64,000 nucleotides of DNA from Polynucleobacter antarcticus (GCF_013307245.1 NZ_CP028941.1:248001-312000); one strand, 5' to 3'; shown: positions 43,310-53,372, counted from the stretch's first letter. Notes: generated by a model from the letters alone, not told the origin. A program made the numbers and translations.

Positions 43310-44263
43310 ATGAGTAATATTCAGATTCACACATTAAGTGACGTACAGTCAGAGGCAATTGGTGATGGAACTCGAGTTTGGCAGTATTGCGTTATTTTCC
43401 CAAAGGCAACAGTTGGTAAAAATTGTAATATTTGCGCTCAAGTGCTTATTGAAAATGATGTAGTTATTGGCGATCATGTGACAATTAAAAGTGGCGTTCA
43501 ATTATGGGATGGAACCCGTATTGGCAATCGGGTTTTTATTGGCCCAAATGCAACTTTTACCAATGATCAGTTTCCTAGAAGCAAGCAATATCCTAACCAA
43601 TTTTTAATAACTGAAATAAAGGATGGTGCCAGTATTGGAGCAAATGCAACGATACTTCCCGGTCTTACTATTGGGGAGGGCGCCATGGTTGGTGCCGGTG
43701 CAGTTGTTACCAGAAATATTCCGCCTCATGCCATCGTTGTTGGAAATCCAGCTGTTATAACGGGCTATGTTGGCGCCAATAATACAAAACCTGATAATCA
43801 ATACTCTGCATCAATAGACTTGACTGAAAACTCTAAAAGTTTAGGTGTTGGGGCTTGTGTTTTATACAGGCTTCCGCTTGTCCCGGATATACGAGGTAAT
43901 TTATCGGTAGCCGAATATGAAAAGCAAATTCCATTTATACCTAAGCGGTGTTTTTGGGTATTCGATGTTCCTAGTCGTGAAGTACGGGGAGAGCATGCAC
44001 ATAAAAAACTTCATCAATATTTGATATGTGTAAAGGGTTCTGTTAATGTAGTTCTGGATGATGGCGTTAACAAGACAGAGTTAATTCTTGATAAACCCAA
44101 TCTAGGTTTACACATTCCGCCCAGGGTCTGGGGAATTCAATATAAATATTCCGCAGATGCAGTGCTTTTGGTTTTGGCGTCAGATGCCTATCATGCTGAT
44201 GATTATCTTCGTGATTATGTCGAGTTCATTTCTCATATTAATTCTCAGACTGCCCAGTCATGA
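43310..44263 (+). CDS. fused dTDP-3-amino sugar N-acetyltransferase/3,4-ketoisomerase (FdtC-FdtA type)
   Basis: A 317-residue two-domain protein. Residues 1-155 are a left-handed beta-helix acetyltransferase with hexapeptide repeats and [20 protein letters not shown] and [16 protein letters not shown]. Residues 180-310 are a WxcM/FdtA-like cupin with [38 protein letters not shown] and [14 protein letters not shown]. The pathway would isomerise dTDP-4-keto-6-deoxyglucose to the 3-keto form, then after amination acetylate the 3-amino sugar. The partner aminotransferase follows with a 4-bp overlap. Confidence 0.88.
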   Translation: MSNIQIHTLSDVQSEAIGDGTRVWQYCVIFPKATVGKNCNICAQVLIENDVVIGDHVTIKSGVQLWDGTRIGNRVFIGPNATFTNDQFPRSKQYPNQFLITEIKDGASIGANATILPGLTIGEGAMVGAGAVVTRNIPPHAIVVGNPAVITGYVGANNTKPDNQYSASIDLTENSKSLGVGACVLYRLPLVPDIRGNLSVAEYEKQIPFIPKRCFWVFDVPSREVRGEHAHKKLHQYLICVKGSVNVVLDDGVNKTELILDKPNLGLHIPPRVWGIQYKYSADAVLLVLASDAYHADDYLRDYVEFISHINSQTAQS

Positions 44264-45369
44264 TTCCATTTTTAGATCTTAAAACAATTAACTTAAGGCA
44301 AAAAGAGCGGCTTCAAGAGGCATTAGATCGCGTGCTCGATTCTGGCTGGTTAATTTTAGGTAAGGAGGTTGAAATATTTGAGAAGGAGTTTGCTGACTAT
44401 TGCGGGACCAAGTTTTGTATTGGTGTTGCTAATGGGCTTGATGCACTCAATTTAGTATTAAGGGCATGGGGAATAGGGATTGGTGATGAGGTGATTGTTC
44501 CTTCGAATACTTACATAGCAACTTGGTTGGCGGTAAGTCAAACTGGCGCAACTCCGATTCCCGTAGAGCCCAATATCCATTCATACAATTTAGATCCCTC
44601 TCTAATAGAAGGCGCCATTACATCTCGAACTAAAGCAATTATTCCAGTGCACTTATATGGCCATGCTGCTGAAATGGCTCCAATTATGGATATCGCACGC
44701 CGTAATAATTTAAAGGTTCTTGAGGATGCGGCTCAAGCACACGGAGCAATTTTTCAAGGGAATAAAGTGGGTGGGCTTGGCGATGCAGCTGCTTTTAGTT
44801 TTTATCCTGGCAAAAATCTTGGGGCCTTGGGGGATGGAGGGGGCATCACTACCAACGATCCAGTACTAGCCCAAAAACTGAAGATCTTGCGTAACTACGG
44901 TTCGGAGGCAAAGTATCAGAACAGTATTAAAGGATTTAATTCGCGCTTAGATGAGATTCAGGCAGCTTTTCTGAGGGCGAAGTTAGGGCGCCTTGATGAG
45001 GACAATCGTAGACGACAATTTATTGCAAAAAGTTATGAGAATGCATTTCAAGGTCTGAAAAATATAATATTACCTATTGCAAATTCTTCGAATGAATGCG
45101 TTTGGCATTTGTATGTAATTCGACACCCAAAGAGAGATTTGTTTATGCAATTTCTAGCCAAGAATCAGGTAGCGGCTATGATTCATTACCCAATCCCGCC
45201 CCATTTGCAGCCGGCTTACCAAGATTTAGGATTTATTGAGGGGTCATTTCCGATCTCAGAAGAGATTCATCGTACTTGTATTAGTTTGCCGATTGGCCCA
45301 ACAATGACTGATGATGATATCGAGTCAGTAATAGTCGCCGTTACAAATAGCTCAAATGAGTGTGCCTAG
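44260..45369 (+). CDS. DegT/DnrJ/EryC1 sugar aminotransferase (FdtB-like)
   Basis: A 369-residue PLP enzyme that transaminates a keto sugar nucleotide. The Schiff-base lysine is K185 ([17 protein letters not shown]), preceded by [11 protein letters not shown] (PLP-contacting Asp). The context (fused FdtC-FdtA upstream, 4-bp overlap) points to dTDP-3-keto-6-deoxy-hexose as substrate, giving dTDP-Fuc3N or dTDP-Qui3N; which epimer cannot be told by eye. Confidence 0.92.
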   Translation: MIPFLDLKTINLRQKERLQEALDRVLDSGWLILGKEVEIFEKEFADYCGTKFCIGVANGLDALNLVLRAWGIGIGDEVIVPSNTYIATWLAVSQTGATPIPVEPNIHSYNLDPSLIEGAITSRTKAIIPVHLYGHAAEMAPIMDIARRNNLKVLEDAAQAHGAIFQGNKVGGLGDAAAFSFYPGKNLGALGDGGGITTNDPVLAQKLKILRNYGSEAKYQNSIKGFNSRLDEIQAAFLRAKLGRLDEDNRRRQFIAKSYENAFQGLKNIILPIANSSNECVWHLYVIRHPKRDLFMQFLAKNQVAAMIHYPIPPHLQPAYQDLGFIEGSFPISEEIHRTCISLPIGPTMTDDDIESVIVAVTNSSNECA

Positions 45370-45392
45370 GTCTAGAGTGCAAATAATATCTT

Positions 45393-46880
45393 GTGAGAGC
45401 ATTTAATTTTCGCGATTTAGTTAGGCACGGCCTTATATATGGCGTTGGAGGGATTGCGCAATCTGCCTTAGGATTCATCTTGCTCCCAATCCTTACAGCA
45501 AGGATGAGTGAATCGGAGTTTGGGGTTTATTCCTTAGTTTTGATGGCGGCTACTATCGCTGGCGCAATTTTCTACTTGGGTATGACTTCTGCTATGCCAA
45601 GATCATATTTTGATAGCAATGAGGAAATAAAACGAAAATCAATTTTTACTACTGCTTTCCTCATATTGCTGATGGGGGCAATAGGTCAAATACTGATTGG
45701 GTGCCATTTCGGGCCTTTTATTGCAAAATTAATTCTCAAATCTAGTGGCGATAAATATGTGCTCGCTATCGAGTGGGCTTTTTTTGGAAGTGCGCTTACC
45801 TTTGTAAATCAATATTTCTTTTCCTATCTTCGCCTTAAGAGGTACTCAATAGCCTCTGTGTTCTTGAGTATTGGAGGATTGGTCTCCGGAGTTTTATTGA
45901 CGATTTACTTTCTAAATGTTGATAGTGAAATTCTGGTGAGTCCATTCAAGGCGATAGCGTATTCTCAAATTTTAATCGCATCTATTATTCTGCTTTTGTA
46001 TGGAAGGGAAATGTTTATTTGGCGGATTGCCTTTGAAGAGTGCAAACCACTTATACATTTTGGACTTCCAACAGTTTTAACAAGTTTTGGAGTAATGGCA
46101 TTAGATTGGGCCGACCGCATCATTATTGAGCGATATATGTCATTTGCTGACGTTGGACTTTATTCTGCTGCAATTAGGGTAAGCGGATTGATGGGTGTTC
46201 TGCTCATAACCCCATTTACACAAATTTGGTCACCCATGATGTTTGAATATCAAAAAAATAGAAATATAAAGGAAATAACTTCTAAAGTTTTGTCATACTT
46301 TTTAATATTAGGCGGCATCCTCCTTGCATTTATATCTCCATTTTCAGTAGAAATACTCCATTTTTTAATAAAATATGAAATTACACAAACTCTTATTTTT
46401 ACATTTTTAACTTTGGCGTTAGCAAGCTTGATAAATGGAACTGCGAACATAGTGGTGGCAGGAATATTTTACGAAAGAAAAGTTTATTTTATGCCGCTAA
46501 TTTACTCTTCAATTGCTGCTATAAAAATTGCACTAAATATTTTTTTGATTCCAATTTTTGGAATTGGGGCTGCAGCTTTTAGTGCATTAATTGCATCTAT
46601 ATTGATACCCTGCACTATTTATTATTTTGCTAAAAGATTTTTTAGTTTTAAAATTGAGTGGAATAAGTTATTGAGATTATTATTTATTATATTAATTATT
46701 ATATTATCTATATTATATCAGCCACAAGACAGATCAGTTAATAATTATTTAACCCAAATATTTTCGTCGCTTGCAATCTTCCTTGCAATTTATATTTTCT
46801 GCCTCTCTGCAACTGAAAAAAAATATCTAGAAAATATATTTATTAGGCTAAAATATGCTGTTAAAAAGGGAATTAAATAA
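45393..46880 (+). CDS. wzx: polysaccharide flippase, Wzx-like
   Basis: A 495-residue protein with about twelve to fourteen membrane helices, starting at GTG. The N-terminal GLIYGVGGIAQSALGFILLP and LTARMSESEFGVYSLVLMA are typical of the MATE-like oligosaccharide flippase family that moves undecaprenyl-linked O-units across the inner membrane. Very AT-rich from 46300 on. Its stop overlaps the next start (TAATG). Confidence 0.88.
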   Translation: MRAFNFRDLVRHGLIYGVGGIAQSALGFILLPILTARMSESEFGVYSLVLMAATIAGAIFYLGMTSAMPRSYFDSNEEIKRKSIFTTAFLILLMGAIGQILIGCHFGPFIAKLILKSSGDKYVLAIEWAFFGSALTFVNQYFFSYLRLKRYSIASVFLSIGGLVSGVLLTIYFLNVDSEILVSPFKAIAYSQILIASIILLLYGREMFIWRIAFEECKPLIHFGLPTVLTSFGVMALDWADRIIIERYMSFADVGLYSAAIRVSGLMGVLLITPFTQIWSPMMFEYQKNRNIKEITSKVLSYFLILGGILLAFISPFSVEILHFLIKYEITQTLIFTFLTLALASLINGTANIVVAGIFYERKVYFMPLIYSSIAAIKIALNIFLIPIFGIGAAAFSALIASILIPCTIYYFAKRFFSFKIEWNKLLRLLFIILIIILSILYQPQDRSVNNYLTQIFSSLAIFLAIYIFCLSATEKKYLENIFIRLKYAVKKGIK

Positions 46881-47701
46881 TGTATTTACCCATTAAAAAA
46901 TCGATTTTTAACAGCACCCTATCACTTGGATATGCAATAAGCATCGGGATACCAATAATGTTGTTGGGTTATTGCAAGGATAAGATTGCTCTAAATAGGA
47001 ACATGAATGATGTTATTTTCAATGATCTAAGGTTATTTGGCTTGCATAAATTTCCAGATTTAGTTCCATCTGCTGAGGTGAAGGTCCTTCTTGAGGATTT
47101 TGAAAATTTAAAGAGATCTACAGTTGTTGATGTGAGCGGACAATTATCTGGGCGAATTTTTTCCCATGGGATTTTATCGCCCTTATTGGGTAAATATGCT
47201 GAAATAATAAAGCCACATGCGATCAAATTTTTTAATACAGAGCAGGTTAAAGTGGAAATTTCATATTATCAGGAGAGTTATCCTCAGAGGGATCTAGAAA
47301 GCGTTCCAGGCGGCGATTTTCATGTCGATGACAATAAAGCGAACCTTAAATATTTTATATATTTGTCCGATGTTAATGAGGAGAGCGGGCCTTTTTCATG
47401 TGTCCCATCCACTGGAAGTTGGAAACTAAGGAATAGCATTCTTAGAGGAGTATTGTGGGAGCTAACAAAAAATAGAAAATACTTATATGATTTTCTTATT
47501 AGCCATTCCGGTTGCAGTAAAAATGAAAAGAAAATTTTAGGTATATCTGGCACTCACTTTTTGGTTGATACCACGTCAATGCATAGAGCAAGCCCGGTGT
47601 TGATCGGATTAAGAAGGGTGGCGGTAATTAGCTTTAATAGAGGGAATCAGACGAGTCAAAACGGGGGCAAAGGATGGATGTTGCAAAAAAAGTTGGCCTA
47701 A
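46880..47701 (+). CDS. 2OG-Fe(II) oxygenase/phytanoyl-CoA dioxygenase-like protein
   Basis: A 273-residue protein with a hydrophobic N-terminal segment (about 15-32). The HxD iron motif is in GGDFHVDDNKANLKYFIYLS (H153, D155 approx.) and the distal histidine in TTSMHRASPV with an R shortly after. Known family members hydroxylate small molecules with Fe(II) and 2-oxoglutarate. In this operon it would modify a sugar or lipid carrier. It overlaps the previous gene by 1 bp and the next by 28 bp. Confidence 0.72.
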   Translation: MYLPIKKSIFNSTLSLGYAISIGIPIMLLGYCKDKIALNRNMNDVIFNDLRLFGLHKFPDLVPSAEVKVLLEDFENLKRSTVVDVSGQLSGRIFSHGILSPLLGKYAEIIKPHAIKFFNTEQVKVEISYYQESYPQRDLESVPGGDFHVDDNKANLKYFIYLSDVNEESGPFSCVPSTGSWKLRNSILRGVLWELTKNRKYLYDFLISHSGCSKNEKKILGISGTHFLVDTTSMHRASPVLIGLRRVAVISFNRGNQTSQNGGKGWMLQKKLA

Positions 47702-48420
47702 TTCCAGTCAGACTTGAAAGTTCTAGACTACCCAAAAAAGCTATTCTAGACATTGCAGGGAGACCAATGATAGTCCATGTTGCTAAAAGAGCGGCCATGG
47801 CAAGGTTGTTGGATGAGGTAATTGTATGCACCGACAGCGAAGAAATTGCAAATATATGTCTAGATAATTCCATAAAAATCATATTGACTAAGTCAAGTCA
47901 TATAAATGGGACCGAAAGAATAGCGGAAGCCTCTGATGGCCTGAATTTAAATGAAAAAGATATCATTATTGATATTCAAGGAGATGAGCCATTATTAATG
48001 CCGCAGATGATAGATAATGTCATTAAATTCATGGAAAATAATCCTGTAAATGATATTGTTGTCCCATATATAACTATTTCTGATGGATTATCTCCAAATC
48101 GCGTCAAGATTGTAGAAAGCAACGGAAGAATTTATTATATGAGCCGTGCTTCTGTTCCTTATTCATTTCTAGAGTCTACCCACATTAAGAAGCACTTAAG
48201 TATTATAGGGTTTAAAAGGCAAGCGTTATCAAAATTTTATGAATGTAAACAATCTCCGCTAGAGAGAGTCGAGGGGATTGAATTGTTAAGAGCTCTTGAA
48301 AATGGGCTTATAGTTGGAACGTATGAGGAGCATGGCGAGTCGCTTGCAGTAGATACGCGCGACGACTATGATCAAGTCAACAGATTGATGTTGAGAGACT
48401 CACTTTTTGGAAAGTATTGA
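47674..48420 (+). CDS. second KdsB-like CMP-sugar synthetase
   Basis: A 248-residue cytidylyltransferase. GLIPVRLESSRLPKKAIL, INGTERIAEA and IIDIQGDEPLLMPQMI align with KdsB motifs, with the PTGTDRIAE signature altered. It is clearly different from the housekeeping kdsB at 3562. The following HAD phosphatase suggests a dedicated CMP-activated keto-sugar acid (Kdo or a relative). Overlap with the upstream oxygenase is 28 bp, so the true start might be slightly later. Confidence 0.88.
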   Translation: MDVAKKVGLIPVRLESSRLPKKAILDIAGRPMIVHVAKRAAMARLLDEVIVCTDSEEIANICLDNSIKIILTKSSHINGTERIAEASDGLNLNEKDIIIDIQGDEPLLMPQMIDNVIKFMENNPVNDIVVPYITISDGLSPNRVKIVESNGRIYYMSRASVPYSFLESTHIKKHLSIIGFKRQALSKFYECKQSPLERVEGIELLRALENGLIVGTYEEHGESLAVDTRDDYDQVNRLMLRDSLFGKY

Positions 48421-49070
48421 TGATTCATATTTGCTTTGATCTTGATGGAACCTTAATTGATTCAATTCCGTTAATGAGAGCTAGCTGGGAAAATTTATGC
48501 TCCAAATTGGATTTAAAAATTGGCTGGAGTATTTATAAAAAAAATATTGGGCTCCCATTTGATAAAATATGTGAGAATTTAAATATTGTGACTTTGAAGG
48601 AGGAGGTTAGGGAGCTTTATTTTTCATTCAATAAGAAAAATATTGCGCTCATAGAGCCGATGCCAGGATTGTGGGAATGTATTGATTGGATTAATTTGGA
48701 AAATGTTGAGTGGTCTATCATCACCTCAAAACCAAGATATACTACATATGACATCTTAAATAAATTTGAATTAAATCCCGCGTTTGTAATAACTTGCGAT
48801 GATACTCCATTGGGGAAGCCTACCATATTACCAGCTGATTTATTGAGGGAAAATATTAGCGATGAGGTAAACAAAATTTATTATATTGGAGATACAATTG
48901 TCGACCATATTTTCTCTTTAAATGCAAATTTTAAATTTATTGAATTTATTGATTCGAGGAATTCGGATTATATTTTCGAAGATAAAAAATCAGGATTTAT
49001 ACTAAATAACAGACCAAAAATACATAATTTAAAAGATATTAAAAATTTAATTAAAATGAATGGCTATTGA
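48420..49070 (+). CDS. HAD-family hydrolase/phosphatase
   Basis: A 216-residue HAD protein. Motif I is CFDLDGTLIDS (nucleophile D7 and D9), motif II is in WSIITSKPR, motif III lysine in GKPTILPADLL, and motif IV in YYIGDTIVDH. It may dephosphorylate a sugar-phosphate intermediate before the adjacent cytidylyltransferase acts. The ATG at 48420 shares its A with the preceding stop (TGATG); a TTG one codon earlier is in the same frame. Confidence 0.85.
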   Translation: MIHICFDLDGTLIDSIPLMRASWENLCSKLDLKIGWSIYKKNIGLPFDKICENLNIVTLKEEVRELYFSFNKKNIALIEPMPGLWECIDWINLENVEWSIITSKPRYTTYDILNKFELNPAFVITCDDTPLGKPTILPADLLRENISDEVNKIYYIGDTIVDHIFSLNANFKFIEFIDSRNSDYIFEDKKSGFILNNRPKIHNLKDIKNLIKMNGY

Positions 49071-49549
49071 TCTTGTATAGAAAATTAAAGCATCTAATCA
49101 TTGATTTTTTTGAGTGGCTTGGCTTTATTCATCGATATAGATGGCATGTCAATGGCGATTCAGACAGGCTCATATTGGCTGACAAGGAAATTTTAAAGGG
49201 AGAAAGAACTGGGTATGCAAACGTTCTTTTCAATACAAGATCTGGATATGTCTACATAGGTAAAAATGTAATTTTTGGACATGATTGTCAGATACTAACG
49301 GGTAGGCATATCGATAATTATTCATCCCCATTAACATTTAAACCAACACCAAGTGAAGGTTACGATATCAATATTAAAGACGGGGTATGGATTACATCAA
49401 GAGTAATCGTAACGGGTGGTGTAACCATTGGTGAGAATACTACAGTGCTTCCAGGCTCAGTAGTCACAAAAGATTTGCCTTCCAATTCTATAGTTGGAGG
49501 CGTTCCCGCCAAGTTTTTAAGATTGAAAGTATTGCGCGATGATGGCTAA
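49067..49549 (+). CDS. hexapeptide-repeat acyltransferase
   Basis: A 160-residue left-handed beta-helix protein. The C-terminal half carries VWITSRVIVTGGVTIGENT, TVLPGSVVTKDLPSNSIVGG and VPAKFLRLK, as in maltose/serine O-acetyltransferase-like proteins. It probably O-acetylates a sugar. The start is a TTG in TTGA overlapping the previous stop; no ATG is near. Confidence 0.83.
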   Translation: MILYRKLKHLIIDFFEWLGFIHRYRWHVNGDSDRLILADKEILKGERTGYANVLFNTRSGYVYIGKNVIFGHDCQILTGRHIDNYSSPLTFKPTPSEGYDINIKDGVWITSRVIVTGGVTIGENTTVLPGSVVTKDLPSNSIVGGVPAKFLRLKVLRDDG

Positions 49550-50417
49550 TTTCCTAAGACTGATAGTTCATAAAATTAGAGTATTTTTTTGGCTTATTCG
49601 ACCCAAAACTACTATGTTAGATTTTCTTGGAGAATCTTTTTTGTCGGTATCTGCTCGATGGCAAGGAGAACTTCATCCTATATTATCTTATATCTGTCTT
49701 TACGATGTGCTCAGGCAGCTAAATTTTAAGGGCAAGTTTCTGGAATTGGGGGGCGGTTATTCAACTGTATTGGCAGCAAACATTTTTAACCCCCAAGAGG
49801 TAAGCATTGCTTCTGTTGATTTAAATCCTTCCAAGTACAACCGCATTTTAAATTCAGTACATTCTAAGCAAAGATTCCTGTCTTCTATAAGTAGCATCCA
49901 GGCGCCAACCGTCACGCTAGCTGAAGCATTCGCTGGGCTTGAGGCGGTACGCGTTTCTTTAAAAGATTTTGATAGGGCCGCTGTAGAGTTATCAATTAGA
50001 AAATTCATCAGCTCAGAAAATATTTCCAAGCAATTTACTGATTTAATTTTTTCTGAAAATGGCGATGATCTAAAAGAGATAATCATGTCTCACCCCAGTT
50101 ATGTTGGTGACTTGAAATTTTATGAGGGCACAAAAAGTTTATTAGGTACAGCATATTGTTCTTATTTGGTGGAGCGGAACTATAAGGCGGATGCAATATT
50201 CTTTGATTGTGGTGAAGTATCAAGTATTGGGGAGTGGCATTTAATGTGGCAGACCATACAGATTGGTGGATTTGCGTTGCTTCATGATATTTACTATCCT
50301 AAATCAATTAAGAATTTTTTAGTTGCCACTTACATAGATCTATCGCCAAACTGGAGCATTCTCTATACAGATTCTCAATCTACTCAGGGCGCTTTAATTG
50401 CTCAAAGAGTAGCATAA
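49539..50417 (+). CDS. SAM-methyltransferase-like protein of unknown substrate
   Basis: A 292-residue protein. GKFLELGGGYSTVLAANIF resembles a SAM-binding motif I and ASVDLNPSKYNRI motif II; later IFFDCGEVSSIGEWHLMWQ and GGFALLHDIYYP resemble the C-terminal part of class I methyltransferases acting on sugars. Between them lies an about 110-residue insertion without recognised domain. It overlaps the upstream gene by 11 bp. Confidence 0.6.
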   Translation: MMANFLRLIVHKIRVFFWLIRPKTTMLDFLGESFLSVSARWQGELHPILSYICLYDVLRQLNFKGKFLELGGGYSTVLAANIFNPQEVSIASVDLNPSKYNRILNSVHSKQRFLSSISSIQAPTVTLAEAFAGLEAVRVSLKDFDRAAVELSIRKFISSENISKQFTDLIFSENGDDLKEIIMSHPSYVGDLKFYEGTKSLLGTAYCSYLVERNYKADAIFFDCGEVSSIGEWHLMWQTIQIGGFALLHDIYYPKSIKNFLVATYIDLSPNWSILYTDSQSTQGALIAQRVA

Positions 50418-50436
50418 ATACATTTAGGTAAACATA

Positions 50437-51396
50437 TTGAGTCAATATGCCAAGCCCTCGTTTTGTGTTGTTGATATATCTGGCTATTCGTTCACAGGAA
50501 AGAGTGCCTTCTTTGATTTGCTGTGTGAGTTTGATGGATTTTTCCATCATTCAAAAGAGTTTGAGTTTGATTTACTCAGGGTGCGCGGCGGGATTCTAGA
50601 TTTGAAATTTGCGCTAGTAGATTCTTGGTCGCCAATTCGATCCTCAGAAGCCATAATGGCTTTTTATCACCTGATCACAACAATTGGCGGAAATAAATCA
50701 ACGTACTCTAGGCTATTCCGATCTGGCGCACATTACGATCACTACTTTCCTGGATTTACGGAAATTTCACTAAAGTTTATTGATTCTTTAGTTTGCGCAA
50801 AATGGAATTGTGAATGGCCATATCCATTGTATGGAAAGAGTAAATGGCATATATGTTTTACCAAGGCCATGCAAAAAATCGGATGCATGAGAGAGAATCA
50901 ATTTTTTCTATCGCGCATGACTGCCGAAGAATTTTATGTTCGCACTCGACTTTATTTTAATGAGCTTTTTAGAGGGCTTGAAAAAAAGTCATACTCAAAA
51001 ATTCTTTTAAGTAATGCTTTTGAGCCTTTTGCGCCACTACAATCTGTTGCCCTTTTTGATCATGCTAAGTCAATCATTGTTGATAGAGATCCCCGGGATA
51101 TCTATCTCTCAGCACTAATGGCAGGGAGAATTGCAGGATCTAAAGTGGGGCAAGCCGTAACAGGAGGGGGTGTTCAGACATTTATAGATAGGTTCAGGAT
51201 TTATCGGTCCAAAATGGACGATCAGAACCCAAATATCTACCGTACAAATTTTGAATCCCTTGTTCTTAACTATGATGAAGAGCTTTTAAGGATTCGCCAT
51301 TTTTTGGGGACTGAAAACCTTACTCATTCGCAAAAAGGTGCTTACTTCAGTCCGAATGAGTCGGACAAAAAATATTGGCCAATGGAAAATGCATAA
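50437..51396 (+). CDS. sulfotransferase-like protein
   Basis: A 319-residue P-loop protein with VVDISGYSFTGKSAFFDLL near the N-terminus (5'-phosphosulfate-binding type loop) and SIIVDRDPRDIYLSALMAGR further on, matching the 3'-phosphate-binding region of PAPS sulfotransferases. If real it would sulfate the glycan, which is uncommon in O-antigen clusters. The start is a TTG with an AGGT ribosome site 7 bp upstream. The family call is tentative. Confidence 0.6.
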   Translation: MSQYAKPSFCVVDISGYSFTGKSAFFDLLCEFDGFFHHSKEFEFDLLRVRGGILDLKFALVDSWSPIRSSEAIMAFYHLITTIGGNKSTYSRLFRSGAHYDHYFPGFTEISLKFIDSLVCAKWNCEWPYPLYGKSKWHICFTKAMQKIGCMRENQFFLSRMTAEEFYVRTRLYFNELFRGLEKKSYSKILLSNAFEPFAPLQSVALFDHAKSIIVDRDPRDIYLSALMAGRIAGSKVGQAVTGGGVQTFIDRFRIYRSKMDDQNPNIYRTNFESLVLNYDEELLRIRHFLGTENLTHSQKGAYFSPNESDKKYWPMENA

Positions 51397-51482
51397 ATGC
51401 AAAAACTATTTTAGTGATGTGGAATTAATAAAATCAGAGCTTTTAGAATTTTGTATAGAAATTTGAATATTTGGTGGATGAT

Positions 51483-52265
51483 ATGAAAAAAAATAAAGTA
51501 TTAATATTGGCAGGTGGTCTTGGCACACGACTATCTGAAGAGACTGACCTTCGACCAAAGCCCATGGTTGAGATTGGTGGAAGGCCGATGTTGTGGCACA
51601 TTATGAAACTGTACTCACGCTATGGCTTCAATGATTTTGTTGTTCTTTTGGGTTTCAAGGGCTACTTTATTAAAGAGTATTTTTCTAATTACTTCCTTCA
51701 TCGAAGTGATATCACTATTGACTTAAGCAGCAATCAGCTGACTATTCACAATAATCAAAGCGAGCCCTGGAAAATAACATTGATTGATACGGGCGAGCAC
51801 ACTATGACTGGGGGGCGAATAAAAAGGGCTCAGGATTATATTGGGCAGAATCGGTTCATGTTGACTTATGGTGATGGTTTAAGTGACATTGATATGCGAA
51901 GCGAGCTGGAATTTCACGAAAGTCATGGTAAATCGGTAACTATGATTTCAGTTCAGCCGGATGGAAGGTTTGGAACTTTTGAAGCCGATTCAAGTGGATT
52001 GGTATCGCGTTTTTTAGAAAAGCCAAAAGGTGATGGGTCTTGGATTAATGGAGGTTTTTTTATTTGCGAACCGAAAGTCTTTGACTATTTGAATCAAGGA
52101 GATGCCACTGTTTTTGAACAAACACCCTTGCAGCAATTGGCAAATGAAGGGGAACTATATTCATACAGGCATTCAGGATTTTGGAAATGTATGGATACAT
52201 TGCGAGATAAGAATGAGCTTAATGCAATGTGGAATTCTGGCAACGCACCGTGGAAGACATGGTAA
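51483..52265 (+). CDS. rfbF: glucose-1-phosphate cytidylyltransferase
   Basis: Makes CDP-glucose from CTP and glucose-1-phosphate. LILAGGLGTRLSEETDLRP and KPMVEIGGRPMLWHIMKLYS are the classical RfbF start, and GFWKCMDTLRDKNELNAMW the classical end. The ATG at 51483 is preferred over an upstream TTG at 51471 because a GGTGG ribosome site lies 5 bp before it. It starts a CDP-sugar branch with rfbG (6-bp gap). Confidence 0.96.
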   Translation: MKKNKVLILAGGLGTRLSEETDLRPKPMVEIGGRPMLWHIMKLYSRYGFNDFVVLLGFKGYFIKEYFSNYFLHRSDITIDLSSNQLTIHNNQSEPWKITLIDTGEHTMTGGRIKRAQDYIGQNRFMLTYGDGLSDIDMRSELEFHESHGKSVTMISVQPDGRFGTFEADSSGLVSRFLEKPKGDGSWINGGFFICEPKVFDYLNQGDATVFEQTPLQQLANEGELYSYRHSGFWKCMDTLRDKNELNAMWNSGNAPWKTW

Positions 52266-52271
52266 AAAATT

Positions 52272-53372
52272 ATGTTTAATAATGTTTATTGCGGCAAAAA
52301 AGTTTTAATTACCGGCAATACGGGCTTCAAGGGAAGTTGGCTAACGGAATGGTTGCTCCGGCTAGGGGCTACCGTAGTGGGATATTCAATAGATATTCCA
52401 ACTACACCCTCCATGTTTGAGGATTCTAGTCTAGAGTCAAGGATAAAACATTATTTCGGTGACGTTAGAGATTACCCCCTGTTGAAAGGTATCATAGATT
52501 TGGAAAAGCCAGACTTTATTTTTCATCTTGCTGCGCAAGCAATTGTTTCCGTATCTTATGATGAACCAGTTGAAACAATTTCAACAAATGCAATTGGTAG
52601 CATTAATGTATTGGAGGCGGTTAGAAGAATTGATTGGCCTTGCATCGTGATCATGATTACCAGTGATAAAGCCTACGATAACGTTGAGTGGGTTTGGGGG
52701 TATCGCGAAACGGATGCCGTAGGTGGTAACGATATATATAGCGGTTCAAAAGGAGCCGCAGAAGTGCTGATCAACTGCTACCTAAAATCTTTTTTTCTTA
52801 AACAGGATCTGGTGAGGGTGGGCATTGGACGTGCAGGCAATGTAATTGGGGGCGGTGATTGGGCTAAAGATCGAATAGTAGTTGATATTATGCGATCATG
52901 GAGCAAGGGGGTCCCGGTAAAAATTAGGAGCCCACAGGCAACTCGACCATGGCAACATGTATTGGAGCCATTAAGTGGGTATCTAAATTTAGGCATGAAA
53001 TTATATGAGAGTAATTCCTTGAATGGCGAGGCATTCAATTTTGGTCCACGCACGGAGCAAAATAGAACGGTTGTTGAGCTACTTCAAGATTTAGCTAAGC
53101 AGTGGGGTTTTGATGATATGGGCAATGCGTATCAAGTTGTTGATAGTATCCCATTCCATGAGGCCGGACTTTTGAAACTAAATTGCGATAAAGCTATGTT
53201 TTATATGAAATGGGAGGCGAATTTAAGCTACGCCGAAACAGTAGAATTTATTTCGAATTGGTATAAAGTTTATTTTGACGGCGCTAAAGATTTAAGTTTA
53301 GTTACGCTAGATCAGCTGGGTAAGTATGAAGCTCTAGCTAAGAATCGAGGTAGATCTTGGGCTCTAAATTAA
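52272..53372 (+). CDS. rfbG: CDP-glucose 4,6-dehydratase
   Basis: Forms CDP-4-keto-6-deoxyglucose. KVLITGNTGFKGSWLTEWLL is the NAD-binding start, MITSDKAYDN and DIYSGSKGAAEVLINCY supply catalytic residues and GRAGNVIGGGDWAKDRIVVD is specific to the family. Length 366 residues is normal. It overlaps the next gene by 16 bp. Confidence 0.95.
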   Translation: MFNNVYCGKKVLITGNTGFKGSWLTEWLLRLGATVVGYSIDIPTTPSMFEDSSLESRIKHYFGDVRDYPLLKGIIDLEKPDFIFHLAAQAIVSVSYDEPVETISTNAIGSINVLEAVRRIDWPCIVIMITSDKAYDNVEWVWGYRETDAVGGNDIYSGSKGAAEVLINCYLKSFFLKQDLVRVGIGRAGNVIGGGDWAKDRIVVDIMRSWSKGVPVKIRSPQATRPWQHVLEPLSGYLNLGMKLYESNSLNGEAFNFGPRTEQNRTVVELLQDLAKQWGFDDMGNAYQVVDSIPFHEAGLLKLNCDKAMFYMKWEANLSYAETVEFISNWYKVYFDGAKDLSLVTLDQLGKYEALAKNRGRSWALN

